Position numbers and translations under genes: made by a program. A model generated the notes under the pieces. The model had not been told where the DNA came from and searched no databases. It worked only from the letters and a program-made list of their open reading frames with translations. Shown piece by piece: positions 1 to 9,243 of a DNA stretch of 64,000 nt. Where the stretch lies: the NCBI RefSeq assembly GCF_013214175.1, contig NZ_JABSPA010000003.1, forward strand, positions 310,001 to 374,000, written 5' to 3'. The stretch's first letter is position 1, and every line of letters begins with the position of its first letter. The stretch is from Colwellia sp. GTDB lineage: Bacteria > Pseudomonadota > Gammaproteobacteria > Enterobacterales > Alteromonadaceae.

Positions 1-1
1 C

Positions 2-577
2 CCTATTGCCATGTTGCCGCTCAAGTCAGTAAACTCAAGCTCATCAACGGATGGGAAGTCACGTTGTTCGCTGGTTTGGACCATGACACCAGAGCAAGCC
101 GAAGACATTAAAAGCCTATCTGATGATGCTTTTAAAGTTGAGCTAGAGCGGGCTTTTGGTAGTTACCTTGGCGCAATCACTCATGTCGGTAAACGTGATA
201 CTTACCCGTTAGTGTTATTACAAGCCCAGCAGCAAAGCTATCATCGTATGGCGCTGGTAGGTAACGCTTCACATACTATTCACCCTATCGCCGGGCAAGG
301 CTTTAATTTAGGTTTACGTGATGTTGAGTTTATGGCGGAACTAGTGAAAAACGCATTAGCCGCAGAGCAAGATATCGGTAATTTTGGCTTACTGCACGCT
401 TATCAAATGAATAGAGCGAAAGATCAACGGCAAGTTATTCAATTAACTGACTCATTAGTGACCTTGTTCGCTAATGATCTACCGCCATTAGTACTTGGCC
501 GCAATATGGCTTTACAGGCACTTAATTTTATTACGCCGCTTAAGAATGCCCTTGTTAAGAAGACTATGGGTTACTAA
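2..577 (+). CDS. ubiH: 2-octaprenyl-6-methoxyphenol hydroxylase, C-terminal part
   Basis: FAD-dependent aromatic hydroxylase of ubiquinone synthesis; only the last ~190 residues are in the window and the frame is open to the left edge, so the start lies outside. The diagnostic FAD-binding segment LVGNASHTIHPIAGQGFNLG is visible, with the GN-A-x-x-x-HP-A-GQG-N-LG pattern of this flavoprotein family; the GNAS variant fits UbiH better than UbiI or UbiF. The order ubiH, ubiI, gcvT, gcvH, gcvP is the known gammaproteobacterial arrangement and supports the name. The gene ends TAA, 545 bp before ubiI. Confidence 0.9.
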   Translation, partial: PIAMLPLKSVNSSSSTDGKSRCSLVWTMTPEQAEDIKSLSDDAFKVELERAFGSYLGAITHVGKRDTYPLVLLQAQQQSYHRMALVGNASHTIHPIAGQGFNLGLRDVEFMAELVKNALAAEQDIGNFGLLHAYQMNRAKDQRQVIQLTDSLVTLFANDLPPLVLGRNMALQALNFITPLKNALVKKTMGY

Positions 578-629
578 GTATGAGGAAATTAGTGTAGCCA
601 CATTAATTTGACAAGATATAGATAAAACA

Positions 630-1046
630 CTGGATCCCCGATCAGACACTTCGGGGATGACGGCTAATAAAGTCTCACTGGTATTATTGTCATCCCCGTG
701 GTCACTTAGTCGGGGATCCATGAGTAAGGTATAAAGCTGGATGCTCGATTAGACACTTCGAGGATGACGGCTGATAAAGTAGCACTGGTATTATCATCAT
801 CCCCGTGGTCACTTAGTCGGTGATCCATGAGTAAGGTATAAAGCTGAATTATCGATTAGATATTTCGGGTATGACGGCTAATAAAGTCTCACTGGTATTC
901 TTGTCATCCCCGTGGTCACTTAGTCGGGGATCCATGAGTAAGGTATAAAGCTGAATTATCGATTAGATATTTCGGTGATGTCGGCTGATTAAGTATCATT
1001 GGTGTTATTGTCATCCCCGTGGTCACTTAGTCGGGGATCCATATGG
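630..1046. repeat. Four tandem 107-bp units containing an imperfect palindrome
   Basis: Units begin at 630, 737, 844 and 951, exactly 107 bp apart; the last is cut short at the GGATCC near 1040. Each unit carries a left arm like GGATCCCCGATCAGACACTT and a right arm like CATCCCCGTGGTCACTTAGT followed by CGGGGATCC, so each can fold as a hairpin. Unit 1 keeps the palindrome best; units 2-4 have decayed left arms. The array fills the whole ubiH-ubiI gap, and short reading frames across it only read the repeat. A single related hairpin lies after gcvP (7757-7787). Confidence 0.9.
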
Positions 1047-1121
1047 CTGTAACTTTTGTCACTCTCGTGGATACTTGGTGAAAGTCGATGTGCCATTATT
1101 TGAATTTTAAAAGAGAAAAAC

Positions 1122-2444
1122 ATGCAAAAATTTGATGTGTTAATTGTTGGTGCTGGCATGGTGGGTTTAACCTTAGCATTAGCACTGCGCCAATCAAGCC
1201 AACTTAAAATTGCTCTGGTAGATAGCTCAGCAGTGGCTGAACTTGATGACAGCATAGATGTAAGAGTCAGTGCCATTAATGTTGCCAGCAAAAATATTTT
1301 TGCTAATTTAGGTATTTGGTCGGCTATTGAAAGCAGCCGAGTACAAGATTATCAGCATATGCATGTGTGGGATAAGGCTGGAGTAGGTAAGCTAGATTTT
1401 TCCGCAAAAGACAGTGCCAGTTTCCCGCCAGAAGAAAGCTTAGGTTGGATAATTGAGAACAAAGTGATTCGTCATGCTTTATGGCAACAAGCTGAGCTGG
1501 ATGAAGGTATTCACTTTTTCACTGACAATAAACTCGCCAGCATCAGTCATGGCGATAGTGAAGTTTTTGCTACTTTTGTTCATGACAGTACTAATAATGA
1601 CGAGCAAGGGGCTAACAGCACACCAACGCAACCTATTATTGCTAAATTGGTTGTTGGCGCTGATGGCGCTAATTCTTGGGTACGTCAACAAATGAATATG
1701 GCGATGATCTTTAAAGATTACGACCACCACGCCATTGTTGCTACGGTTGAATGTCCACAAGGTCATCAAAACACCGCTTGGCAAGTATTCCTACCGACCG
1801 GACCGTTAGCCTTTTTACCATTAAAACAAGCCAAGTCTCAAGCTTCCGGCGATTTACAAGATGAAAAGACTGACCTTTGCTCTATCGTTTATTCAACGTC
1901 ACCTGATGATGCTCAACGCTTAACTGCGTTAGATGCCATTGATTTTTCCAAAGAACTAACGGCAGCCAGTGATGGTAAGTTAGGCGACATAAAACTTAAA
2001 AGTGAGCGTTTCACTTATCCATTAACCATGCGTTTAGCACAAGACTTTGTTAAAGACCGAGTAGTACTTATTGGCGATGCTGCGCATACCATTCATCCGC
2101 TTGCCGGGCAGGGCGTTAATTTAGGGCTACTGGATGCTGCCGCTTTAGCACAAACCTTAACTGCTAAACTCAATAAAGATGAAGAGCTCACCACCGAGCT
2201 GGTGAATATATCTGAGCTCAAAGCGTTTTCACGCTGGCGTAAAAGTGAAGCAACAGAAATGATTGCGGCCATGGCTGGCATTAAACAAGCTTTTGCACCG
2301 CAGCAATCTGGGATAAAACTGCTGCGCGGTATCGGCATGAACCTTATTAACAACTTTGCTCCAGCTAAAAAGCAGTTAATATCACAAGCGTTAGGTATCA
2401 AGGCAGATCTACCCGAGCTTGCCTATCAAAAAGACGCACTGTAG
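1122..2444 (+). CDS. ubiI: FAD-dependent 2-octaprenylphenol hydroxylase
   Basis: Predicted C5-hydroxylase of the ubiquinone pathway (UbiI, formerly VisC), a class A flavoprotein monooxygenase. At 440 residues it is slightly longer than usual. The N-terminal dinucleotide fold has GAGMVG (residues ~10-15), the middle has the DG motif VGADGANSWVR, and the C-terminal FAD/ribityl segment reads LIGDAAHTIHPLAGQGVNLG. Position directly after ubiH and before gcvT matches E. coli pepP-ubiH-ubiI-gcvTHP, favouring UbiI over the close paralogue UbiF. The start ATG follows a purine-rich AAAAGAGAAAAA. A 22-bp inverted repeat follows the gene, so transcription probably ends before gcvT. Confidence 0.9.
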   Translation: MQKFDVLIVGAGMVGLTLALALRQSSQLKIALVDSSAVAELDDSIDVRVSAINVASKNIFANLGIWSAIESSRVQDYQHMHVWDKAGVGKLDFSAKDSASFPPEESLGWIIENKVIRHALWQQAELDEGIHFFTDNKLASISHGDSEVFATFVHDSTNNDEQGANSTPTQPIIAKLVVGADGANSWVRQQMNMAMIFKDYDHHAIVATVECPQGHQNTAWQVFLPTGPLAFLPLKQAKSQASGDLQDEKTDLCSIVYSTSPDDAQRLTALDAIDFSKELTAASDGKLGDIKLKSERFTYPLTMRLAQDFVKDRVVLIGDAAHTIHPLAGQGVNLGLLDAAALAQTLTAKLNKDEELTTELVNISELKAFSRWRKSEATEMIAAMAGIKQAFAPQQSGIKLLRGIGMNLINNFAPAKKQLISQALGIKADLPELAYQKDAL

Positions 2445-2496
2445 CGTCTACTAATCCCCCCGTATTAACTGCTGCTACATAAGCACGTATAAATAA

Positions 2497-2548
2497 GCAA
2501 AGAACAAATAAAAGCCAAAAAAGTTATTGGCTTTTATTTGTTCTTTGC
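2497..2548 (+). terminator. 22-bp perfect inverted repeat after ubiI
   Basis: The arms 2497-2518 (GCAAAGAACAAATAAAAGCC plus AA) and 2527-2548 are exact inverse complements separated by 8 nt. The stem is long but AT-rich and there is no clean T-run after it, so it is an unconventional terminator or an mRNA 3'-end hairpin between ubiI and gcvT. Confidence 0.6.
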
Positions 2549-2660
2549 CGCTAACATTCCACTAACCGCAATGAAAATTTCAAAATACGCCAAGACATCA
2601 AATATAATTCAGGTATTCCATAAAACATGGGTTTATATTTTTTAATTGTGAGTATTGCTG

Positions 2661-2689
2661 TTGAATCAACGATAGCTGGCGGTTATAAT
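2661..2689 (+). promoter_or_regulatory. Predicted sigma-70 promoter of gcvT
   Basis: TTGAAT (2661-2666) and a perfect TATAAT (2684-2689) are separated by 17 nt, the optimal spacing, and lie 46 bp upstream of the gcvT ATG. The gap between the ubiI hairpin and gcvT is only ~185 bp and I see no glycine-riboswitch core in it, so control, if any, is probably by a protein. Confidence 0.65.
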
Positions 2690-2734
2690 CAGTCCACTTT
2701 GATAATTCCTTTTGATAACTCTTAGGTACAGCAC

Positions 2735-3823
2735 ATGACAAATAAAACAGTATTACATGCTAAGCATTTAGCTTCTGGCGCAAAAATGGTTGATTTTTAT
2801 GGTTGGGAAATGCCAATTAACTATGGCTCTCAAATTGAAGAGCACAATGCAGTAAGAACTGATGCTGGTATGTTTGATGTTTCACACATGACCATTGTTG
2901 ATGTGCAAGGCACAGATGCTAAAGACTTCTTACGTCGTTTAGTGATTAACGATGTTGCTAAGTTAACCGTTCCAGGTAAAGCGTTATACACAGGTATGTT
3001 AAATGAAGCTGGCGGTGTGATTGATGATTTAATCATCTACTTCTTCTCTGACACTAACTACCGTTTAGTGGTCAACTCAGCGACACGCGAAAAAGATCTT
3101 GCTTGGATGACTAAGCAAGCTGCAGGTTTTGATATTACTATTACTGAACGTCCTGAGTTTGGCATGATTGCCGTACAAGGCCCTGAAGCTATCGCTAAAG
3201 TCGGTACTTTACTTTCTGCAGAAGAAAGTGCAGCCGTTGAAGGCATGAAGCCATTCTTTGGTGTACAAGTTGGCGACTTATTTATCGCAACTACCGGTTA
3301 CACCGGTGAAAATGGTTACGAAATTATCATTCCAGAAAGTGCCGCAGAAGATTTATGGCAAAAATTACTAGACGCAGGCGTAGCGCCATGTGGTTTAGGT
3401 GCCCGTGATACTTTACGTCTTGAAGCTGGCATGAACCTTTACGGTTTAGATATGGACGAAACAGTTTCGCCAATCGCCGCTAACATGGCATGGACCATTA
3501 GCTGGGAACCTACAGACCGTGATTTTATCGGTCGTGATGTATTAACTGCACAAAAATCTGCTGGCGACCAACCTAAGCTTGTTGGTTTAGTACTGGAAGA
3601 AAAAGGTGTGCTTCGTACCGCTCAAAAAGTTATTACTGAAGCTGGCGAAGGCATCATCACTTCAGGCACATTCTCACCAACATTAGGTCACAGTGTTGCT
3701 TTAGCGCGTGTACCACGCAGCGTAAAAGTAGGTGATGTTGTTGAAGTTGAAATGCGTAAAAAATTAGTTAAAGTTACTGTTACTAAGCCTAGCTTTGTTC
3801 GTAACGGTAAAAAAGTATTCTAA
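2735..3823 (+). CDS. gcvT: Glycine cleavage system T protein (aminomethyltransferase)
   Basis: Transfers the methylene group from the aminomethyl-lipoyl arm of GcvH to tetrahydrofolate, releasing ammonia. At 362 residues it has the normal length. Visible family signatures are the N-terminal [20 protein letters not shown], the DVSHM motif near residue 50, [11 protein letters not shown] near 190 and the [18 protein letters not shown] folate-site segment near 225. The C-terminal beta-barrel [18 protein letters not shown] is intact. It is first in the gcvT-gcvH-gcvP series and has its own good promoter. Confidence 0.97.
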   Translation: MTNKTVLHAKHLASGAKMVDFYGWEMPINYGSQIEEHNAVRTDAGMFDVSHMTIVDVQGTDAKDFLRRLVINDVAKLTVPGKALYTGMLNEAGGVIDDLIIYFFSDTNYRLVVNSATREKDLAWMTKQAAGFDITITERPEFGMIAVQGPEAIAKVGTLLSAEESAAVEGMKPFFGVQVGDLFIATTGYTGENGYEIIIPESAAEDLWQKLLDAGVAPCGLGARDTLRLEAGMNLYGLDMDETVSPIAANMAWTISWEPTDRDFIGRDVLTAQKSAGDQPKLVGLVLEEKGVLRTAQKVITEAGEGIITSGTFSPTLGHSVALARVPRSVKVGDVVEVEMRKKLVKVTVTKPSFVRNGKKVF

Positions 3824-3837
3824 TCCGTCATAATTTA

Positions 3838-3924
3838 AATTACAGCTTTATTGTTTTCGTTATTCGTCCTGTCACTTAGTGTACTAAGCTCAAGGACTCA
3901 TAACTCGACGGCTTCGCTGTAATT
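3838..3924. repeat. Folded intergenic repeat between gcvT and gcvH
   Basis: AATTACAGC (3838-3846) is matched by GCTGTAATT (3916-3924), and the interior contains TGTCACTTAG, ACTAAGCTC and CTCGACGGCTTCG. The same interior words in the same order occur between gcvH and gcvP (4482-4595), so both gcv gaps carry members of one element family. The remaining ~140 bp up to gcvH are AT-rich with nothing else recognised. Confidence 0.6.
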
Positions 3925-4063
3925 CCAATTATTTAGGATTTATATTATTATCTAGCAGCTATTGTGCTATATAAATTACAGAAATTTAATCTATTGATCT
4001 AATCAAGTATTTGGTCAATTTACTAATCAACTTACTAATAAAGTAAGAATAGGAAGAATAAAA

Positions 4064-4453
4064 ATGAGCAACATTCCTTCAGAATTAAAATATGCAACAT
4101 CTCACGAGTGGGTTCGTCTTGAAAGTGACGGTACTGCTACTATCGGTATTACTGAACACGCACAAGGCCTTTTAGGTGACATGGTATTTGTTGAATTACC
4201 AGATATTGATGATTCAATCAGTGTTGGTGATGACGTTGCTGTAGCAGAATCAGTAAAAGCAGCTTCAGATATCTACGCACCTGTTTCAGGTACTGTTGTT
4301 GCAATCAACGAAGAACTAGAAGATGCTCCAGAGTTACTTAACTCTGATGCTTTTGGTGGCGGTTGGTTATTTAAAGTTAAACTTGACGATGCAAGTGAGT
4401 TAGAAAACTTACTTGATGCTGAAGGTTACAAGAACTCTATCGACGAAGACTAA
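4064..4453 (+). CDS. gcvH: Glycine cleavage system H protein (lipoyl carrier)
   Basis: Shuttles the aminomethyl group between GcvP and GcvT on a lipoylated lysine. The 129-residue length is standard. The lipoylation lysine is Lys65 in the segment [19 protein letters not shown], and the N-terminal [12 protein letters not shown] and the C-terminal [10 protein letters not shown] are typical. The start ATG is preceded by AGGAAG. It sits 240 bp after gcvT and 393 bp before gcvP, much wider spacing than in E. coli, and the gaps hold repeats, so the three genes may be transcribed partly independently. Confidence 0.97.
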   Translation: MSNIPSELKYATSHEWVRLESDGTATIGITEHAQGLLGDMVFVELPDIDDSISVGDDVAVAESVKAASDIYAPVSGTVVAINEELEDAPELLNSDAFGGGWLFKVKLDDASELENLLDAEGYKNSIDED

Positions 4454-4481
4454 TTTTCGATTTTAGCGTCGTTAATCAACT

Positions 4482-4595
4482 TTAGTCGGCATTGTCGGCG
4501 TTGCTCGCCTTGTCACTTAGCTCTTTTTGTAGCTAAAGGCTTACTAAGCTCCAACGACAAGTCACTTGACGGCTTTGTCTAAAGACTGATTATCT
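4482..4595. repeat. Folded intergenic repeat between gcvH and gcvP
   Basis: Contains TTGTCACTTAGCT, ACTAAGCTCC and CACTTGACGGCTTTG, the same ordered words as the gcvT-gcvH element at 3838-3924. The outer parts (TAGTCGGCATTG... and ...AAAGACTGATTA) are only weakly complementary, so this copy looks more decayed. Confidence 0.5.
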
Positions 4596-4647
4596 TAGCT
4601 AAAAGATTGAATCTTAATAATAGGCCTTAAACAGATTAGTTTGAGGC

Positions 4648-4677
4648 TTTCTTTTATGCTAAAAAGCATAAAAGAAA
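4648..4677. other. 13-bp perfect hairpin upstream of gcvP
   Basis: TTTCTTTTATGCT (4648-4660) and AGCATAAAAGAAA (4665-4677) are exact inverse complements around a 4-nt loop. Followed by no T-run. It could stabilise the gcvH mRNA end or attenuate read-through into gcvP. At 4735-4785 lies a decayed relative of the 107-bp repeat hairpin (CCAGTATTCATTACTGTAGA, then CCCGGTTAAATGAACACGGG). Confidence 0.4.
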
Positions 4678-4846
4678 ATCGTATTGTTACACCAAGCTTT
4701 AGTCACGTAATGCTCGAAGCCTCTTGTCGAGGAACCAGTATTCATTACTGTAGATTCCCGGTTAAATGAACACGGGTATGACTAACTTAGAGCTTGCTGA
4801 TATTTTTTAAATTTACGTAATTTACCTACATTTAAGTGAAACTGTT

Positions 4847-7741
4847 ATGACTTCAAAAATAATTGTTAACTCATTATCTGAGTTAGAGCAAACTCAAGAT
4901 TTTATTCGTCGCCACATTGGTCCTGATGCAGCGCAAACTCAAGCTATGTTAAATGACATCGGCGCTGAATCGGTTGATGCCTTAATTGATGAAATCGTGC
5001 CGAGTGATATTCGCCTTGCTGATTTGCCAAACATCGAAGAAAGTAAAACAGAAGTTCAAGCATTGGCTGATTTAAAAGCCGTTGCTAGCTTAAATAAAGT
5101 AAACGACACTTATATTGGTTTAGGTTACTACGGTACCTTAACGCCAAACGTCATTTTACGTAACGTGTTAGAAAATCCAGGTTGGTATACAGCGTATACG
5201 CCGTATCAACCAGAAATTGCTCAAGGTCGTTTAGAGTCATTATTAAACTACCAACAAATGTGTATAGACCTTACTGGTTTAGACCTAGCTTCTGCTTCAT
5301 TATTAGATGAAGGCACAGCAGCTGCTGAAGCCATGGCATTAGCCAAACGTGTTTCTAAAAACAAAAAATCAAACTTATTCTTTATCTCAGAAGATGTTTT
5401 CCCACAAACCATCGACGTTGTTAAACAACGTGCTGAAATGTTTGGTTTTGACATTATCGTTGCCCCAGCTAATGAAGCTGCAGAGCACGACATCTTTGGC
5501 GCACTTATCCAGTACCCAGGCGCTTCAGGTGAAGTAACTGATATTAGCGAGCTAATTGCTAAAATTCATGAGAAAAAAGGCATTGTTGCAGTAGCTGCCG
5601 ACCTTATGAGCTTAGTCATGTTGAAGTCGCCAGGTGAGTTAGGCGCTGATGCCGTTATTGGTTCAAGCCAACGTTTTGGTGTTCCAATGGGTTACGGTGG
5701 TCCACACGCGGCATTCTTCACCACAAGCGACAAGTACAAACGTTCGCTACCAGGTCGTATTATTGGTGTATCTAAAGATACTCGTGATAACCCGGCTTTA
5801 CGTATGGCAATGCAAACGCGTGAACAACATATTCGCCGTGAAAAAGCCAACTCAAACATTTGTACTGCACAAGTATTATTAGCCAACATGGCAGCGTTCT
5901 ACGCGGTTTACCACGGTCCTCAAGGTTTAAAAACTATTGCTAACCGTATTCACCGTTTAACTGACATTTTATGTTTAGGTACAGCGACTAAAGGTTTAAC
6001 AGCAGTTCACGCGAACTACTTCGATACTTTAACGTTTAACGTAAGCAACAAAGCAGAAATCATCGCACGTGCTGCCGCGGCAGACTTAAACCTACGTACT
6101 GATATTGATGGCCAAGTTGCTGTTTCTCTAGATGAAACAACTACGCGTAAAAATGTAGCGACATTATTTGATGTGTTATTAGGCGCAGGTCACGGTCTAA
6201 ACGTAAGCGACTTAGATGATAAAATTGTTGAATGTGGTCACTCTTCAATTCCAGCATCACTAGTACGTGAGTCAGAAATTTTATCTCACCCAGTATTTAA
6301 CTCGTACCACAGCGAAACAGAAATGCTTCGTTATATTAAAAGATTAGAGAATAAAGATTTAGCATTGAACCACTCAATGATTTCTCTTGGCTCTTGTACG
6401 ATGAAGTTAAATGCAACCGCGCAGATGATCCCAGTATCATGGCCTGAATTTGCTAACATGCATCCATTTGCTCCAGCTGACCAAGTTGTTGGTTACAAGA
6501 AAATGATCGACCAACTAGGTGACTGGTTAGTTGAGTTAACCGGTTACGACAACATTTCAATGCAGCCAAACTCAGGTGCTCAAGGTGAGTACGCAGGTTT
6601 AATCGCAATTGTTAAATACCACGAAAGTCGTGGTGATTCACATCGTAACATCTGTTTAATTCCTTCATCAGCACACGGTACTAACCCAGCGTCAGCGCAA
6701 ATGGTTGGTATGAAAGTTGTGGTAGTTGATTGTGATAAAGAAGGCAACGTTGATATGGCCGACTTAACAGCAAAAGCTGAAGAGTTAGCAGATAACCTTT
6801 CTTGTATCATGATCACGTACCCGTCGACTCATGGTATTTACGAAACAACGATTGCTGAAATCTGTAACATCATTCATGACAACGGCGGTCAAGTTTATCT
6901 TGATGGCGCGAACATGAACGCACAAGTAGGCTTAACGTCACCGGGTTCAATCGGCGCTGATGTTTCACACCTTAACTTACACAAAACTTTCGCTATTCCA
7001 CACGGCGGCGGTGGTCCAGGTATGGGTCCTATCGGTGTTAAGTCACACCTTGCACCGTTCCTTCCTGATCACGCACTAGTGACAGTGAATGACGAAACTA
7101 AAGGTAACGGCGCGGTATCAGCGGCACCATTTGGTAGTGCGGGTATCTTATGTATCACTTACTTATACATTGCTATGTTAGGTAAAAAAGGTGTTACTGA
7201 CGCGACTAAATACGCGATTACTAACGCTAACTACTTAGCGACTAAACTTAGCCAACATTATCCAATTTTATACACTGGACCTAATGGCCGCGTAGCACAC
7301 GAATGTATTATCGATTTACGTCCAATTAAAGCGGACTGCGGTATTACTGAAGTAGATATGGCTAAACGATTAATGGATTACGGTTTCCATGCACCAACTA
7401 TGTCGTTCCCAGTAGCGGGCACGTTCATGATTGAGCCAACGGAATCAGAGTCTAAAGTTGAACTTGACCGTTTCATCGAAGCAATGGTTTGTATTCGTGA
7501 TGAAGTACGTAAAGTTGAGTCAGGTGAGTGGACATTAGAGAATAACCCTCTACACAATGCTCCGCATACTTTGGCTGATATTACTGATACATGGGATCGT
7601 GCTTATACGATTCAAGAAGCAGTATTCCCAGTACCAGCAGCAGCGAAAGATAAATTCTGGCCAACGGTTAACAGAATTGATGATGTATACGGAGACAGAA
7701 ACTTAATATGTTCATGTCCTCCAGTTGAGAGTTATAAATAG
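4847..7741 (+). CDS. gcvP: Glycine dehydrogenase (decarboxylating), P protein
   Basis: PLP enzyme that decarboxylates glycine and loads the aminomethyl group onto lipoyl-GcvH. The 964-residue single-chain form carries both halves: the N-terminal part ([29 protein letters not shown] near residue 120) and the catalytic C-terminal part. The PLP lysine is Lys713 in [20 protein letters not shown]. The C-terminus has [19 protein letters not shown] and the usual [18 protein letters not shown] tail. A diverged copy of this same C-terminal region survives as a fragment at 58901-58960. A hairpin and a strong terminator follow. Confidence 0.97.
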   Translation: MTSKIIVNSLSELEQTQDFIRRHIGPDAAQTQAMLNDIGAESVDALIDEIVPSDIRLADLPNIEESKTEVQALADLKAVASLNKVNDTYIGLGYYGTLTPNVILRNVLENPGWYTAYTPYQPEIAQGRLESLLNYQQMCIDLTGLDLASASLLDEGTAAAEAMALAKRVSKNKKSNLFFISEDVFPQTIDVVKQRAEMFGFDIIVAPANEAAEHDIFGALIQYPGASGEVTDISELIAKIHEKKGIVAVAADLMSLVMLKSPGELGADAVIGSSQRFGVPMGYGGPHAAFFTTSDKYKRSLPGRIIGVSKDTRDNPALRMAMQTREQHIRREKANSNICTAQVLLANMAAFYAVYHGPQGLKTIANRIHRLTDILCLGTATKGLTAVHANYFDTLTFNVSNKAEIIARAAAADLNLRTDIDGQVAVSLDETTTRKNVATLFDVLLGAGHGLNVSDLDDKIVECGHSSIPASLVRESEILSHPVFNSYHSETEMLRYIKRLENKDLALNHSMISLGSCTMKLNATAQMIPVSWPEFANMHPFAPADQVVGYKKMIDQLGDWLVELTGYDNISMQPNSGAQGEYAGLIAIVKYHESRGDSHRNICLIPSSAHGTNPASAQMVGMKVVVVDCDKEGNVDMADLTAKAEELADNLSCIMITYPSTHGIYETTIAEICNIIHDNGGQVYLDGANMNAQVGLTSPGSIGADVSHLNLHKTFAIPHGGGGPGMGPIGVKSHLAPFLPDHALVTVNDETKGNGAVSAAPFGSAGILCITYLYIAMLGKKGVTDATKYAITNANYLATKLSQHYPILYTGPNGRVAHECIIDLRPIKADCGITEVDMAKRLMDYGFHAPTMSFPVAGTFMIEPTESESKVELDRFIEAMVCIRDEVRKVESGEWTLENNPLHNAPHTLADITDTWDRAYTIQEAVFPVPAAAKDKFWPTVNRIDDVYGDRNLICSCPPVESYK

Positions 7742-7756
7742 TAATTTTTATGATTA

Positions 7757-7787
7757 GTCATCCCCGAGGTTTTTATCGGGGATCCAG
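7757..7787. repeat. Single palindromic unit related to the 107-bp repeat
   Basis: GTCATCCCCGA (7758-7767) pairs with TCGGGGATCC around a short T-rich loop. The arms are the same words as the palindrome inside the tandem array at 630-1046, so this is a solitary copy of that dispersed REP-like sequence. Confidence 0.6.
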
Positions 7788-7807
7788 TATTTGACTGATA
7801 AAATAAA

Positions 7808-7839
7808 AAGGCGAACCAGAAATGGTTCGCCTTTTTTGT
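7808..7839 (+). terminator. Rho-independent terminator of gcvP
   Basis: AAGGCGAACCA and TGGTTCGCCTT form an 11-bp stem around the 3-nt loop, followed by TTTTTGTTT. This isolates the gcv genes from the following three-gene unit. Confidence 0.9.
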
Positions 7840-7948
7840 TTAATAAGTACCAGTTAATTAAAGATTGAAAAAGTTTAAAGTATTCTAGTTTTATGATCTG
7901 TTTTTAGTATACAATTTCTTTATTGTAATCATGGAGTAGAAACATACA

Positions 7949-8896
7949 TTGAACAAGAAATTAGAAGACTACTACTCTAGATTAGACCAAAGAATTAAGC
8001 CTAAAAGCCATAAAGGGGTAGTTCATTTTACTGTTCTTGAACCTCTTTGCGTATATGATAAAGAGTACAGAGATTACACTTTAAATCTTATGAGAAATAT
8101 TAGTGGCCGAACTTTAGGTGACTTTACCCCAATCCATATAGACTTAACTAACTGCCCTAAAATAACAGCTTCTGCTTCAGTTATGCTCTTTGCTGAAATA
8201 AGTAGAGCTCGTATAGCAACCGAAAACGACAAAATTGTAACGATTTCACTTCCCCAGGACCCAGAACTTCAAGAATTATTGCATAGTATAGGGTGGGTCA
8301 AAGCAGTAAATGCAGGTTGTAGGGAGCAAAATGCCTTATTTGATAATAATGAGATATTTCAAACTGTAAGTGACCCAGGAAAAGCAATGGCATCTCTTTT
8401 GCTTAGTTTAAGAAATAGCGGCATAACTCTGACTTCTATAGAGGCAAAGATATTTACTAAGGGTGTCAATGAGGCTATGCTTAACGTGTTACACCATGCC
8501 TATTCTCACGAAGATTTACCTCTTGGAGGTATTGGTCGACGTTGGTGGCAATGCTGTTACACAGTAGTTAAAAATAATGAACCTGAAAAAATGGTTTATA
8601 TTATATTTGATCTTGGTCAAGGAATTTTGAATTCACTGCCTAAAGATGATATAAATGAAAGTATTCAAGCACATATTCTAAGGGCAATGTCTAAAGGGGT
8701 TACTTGTACTGGTGAAAAGGATAGAGGTAAAGGATCTCAAAACATGAAAGATGCGATGAGTATAAGAGAAAACTCAATTCTGTTTATTGCTAGTAATAAT
8801 GTAGTGTATTGCAAGAAGACCACCGAGATACCTGAATCTGAAGAGTGTACAATTCCGTTTTTAGGGACATTAGTTGAATGGCAAATTTATATATGA
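7949..8896 (+). CDS. STAS-like domain fused to a GHKL ATPase domain
   Basis: Function unknown. Residues ~60-125 look like a STAS/MlaB-type fold: a hydrophobic strand IHIDL, then PKITASASVMLFAEI where STAS proteins have their conserved loop and helix. Residues ~165-300 look like a GHKL ATPase: N box NEAMLNVLHHAY (174-185), G1 box DLGQGI (221-226), and glycine-rich lid DRGKGSQNM (258-266). No phospho-acceptor domain or membrane segment is seen, so it resembles anti-sigma-factor-type serine kinases more than histidine kinases. The start is TTG; an in-frame stop lies just upstream (TAG in ATGGAGTAG) and the next ATG is 48 codons in. It overlaps the next gene by ATGA. Family assignment is by motif reading only. 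Confidence 0.75.
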   Translation: MNKKLEDYYSRLDQRIKPKSHKGVVHFTVLEPLCVYDKEYRDYTLNLMRNISGRTLGDFTPIHIDLTNCPKITASASVMLFAEISRARIATENDKIVTISLPQDPELQELLHSIGWVKAVNAGCREQNALFDNNEIFQTVSDPGKAMASLLLSLRNSGITLTSIEAKIFTKGVNEAMLNVLHHAYSHEDLPLGGIGRRWWQCCYTVVKNNEPEKMVYIIFDLGQGILNSLPKDDINESIQAHILRAMSKGVTCTGEKDRGKGSQNMKDAMSIRENSILFIASNNVVYCKKTTEIPESEECTIPFLGTLVEWQIYI

Positions 8897-9243
8897 ATGA
8901 GTGTCATATGAAATACAATATTGATTTAGCTGAAGATTTTTCTCCTTTTCCATTTGGGCGTTACACGCCGTTAGATGGGGAATACACAGGAGAAGTATTC
9001 AGAGAAAAAATACTTAAAGATAAACTAGTTAAAATGGTTTCAGGGGATAAGCTTGTAGTGAATCTTAATGGAATAGATATAGGTATAGGATCATCTTTTC
9101 TAACTGAAAGCTTTGGTGGAGCAGTTAAAAAAGGATATATTGATAAAAAGTTGTTTTTGGAGTCATTGACTATTATTTGTGACGATGGACTTTATGATAC
9201 TGAAATAAGAGATTATATCAAAGAAGCACAAGTAGAAAGTTAA
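8893..9243 (+). CDS. STAS-like DUF4325 protein
   Basis: A 116-residue protein matching the DUF4325 pattern: an N-terminal FGRYTPLDGEYTGEVFRE, a hydrophobic strand KLVVNLNGIDIG and the signature GSSFLTESFGG (residues ~66-76), which sits where STAS proteins carry the loop phosphorylated by a partner kinase. I chose the ATG at 8893 because it overlaps the previous gene's TGA as ATGA; an ATG at 8878 is also in frame. It ends with TAA sharing a base with the next ATG. The context suggests it is the substrate or binding partner of the ATPase encoded just upstream; this is inference. Confidence 0.8.
   Translation: MNECHMKYNIDLAEDFSPFPFGRYTPLDGEYTGEVFREKILKDKLVKMVSGDKLVVNLNGIDIGIGSSFLTESFGGAVKKGYIDKKLFLESLTIICDDGLYDTEIRDYIKEAQVES

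Noticed and set aside
512..1291. Minus-strand frames containing MDPRLSDHGDDNNT twice
   Set aside because: They translate the 107-bp array; the repetition explains the shared peptide.
2549..2734. Glycine riboswitch before gcvT
   Set aside because: The gap is short and I find no tandem glycine-aptamer core; only a good promoter is seen.
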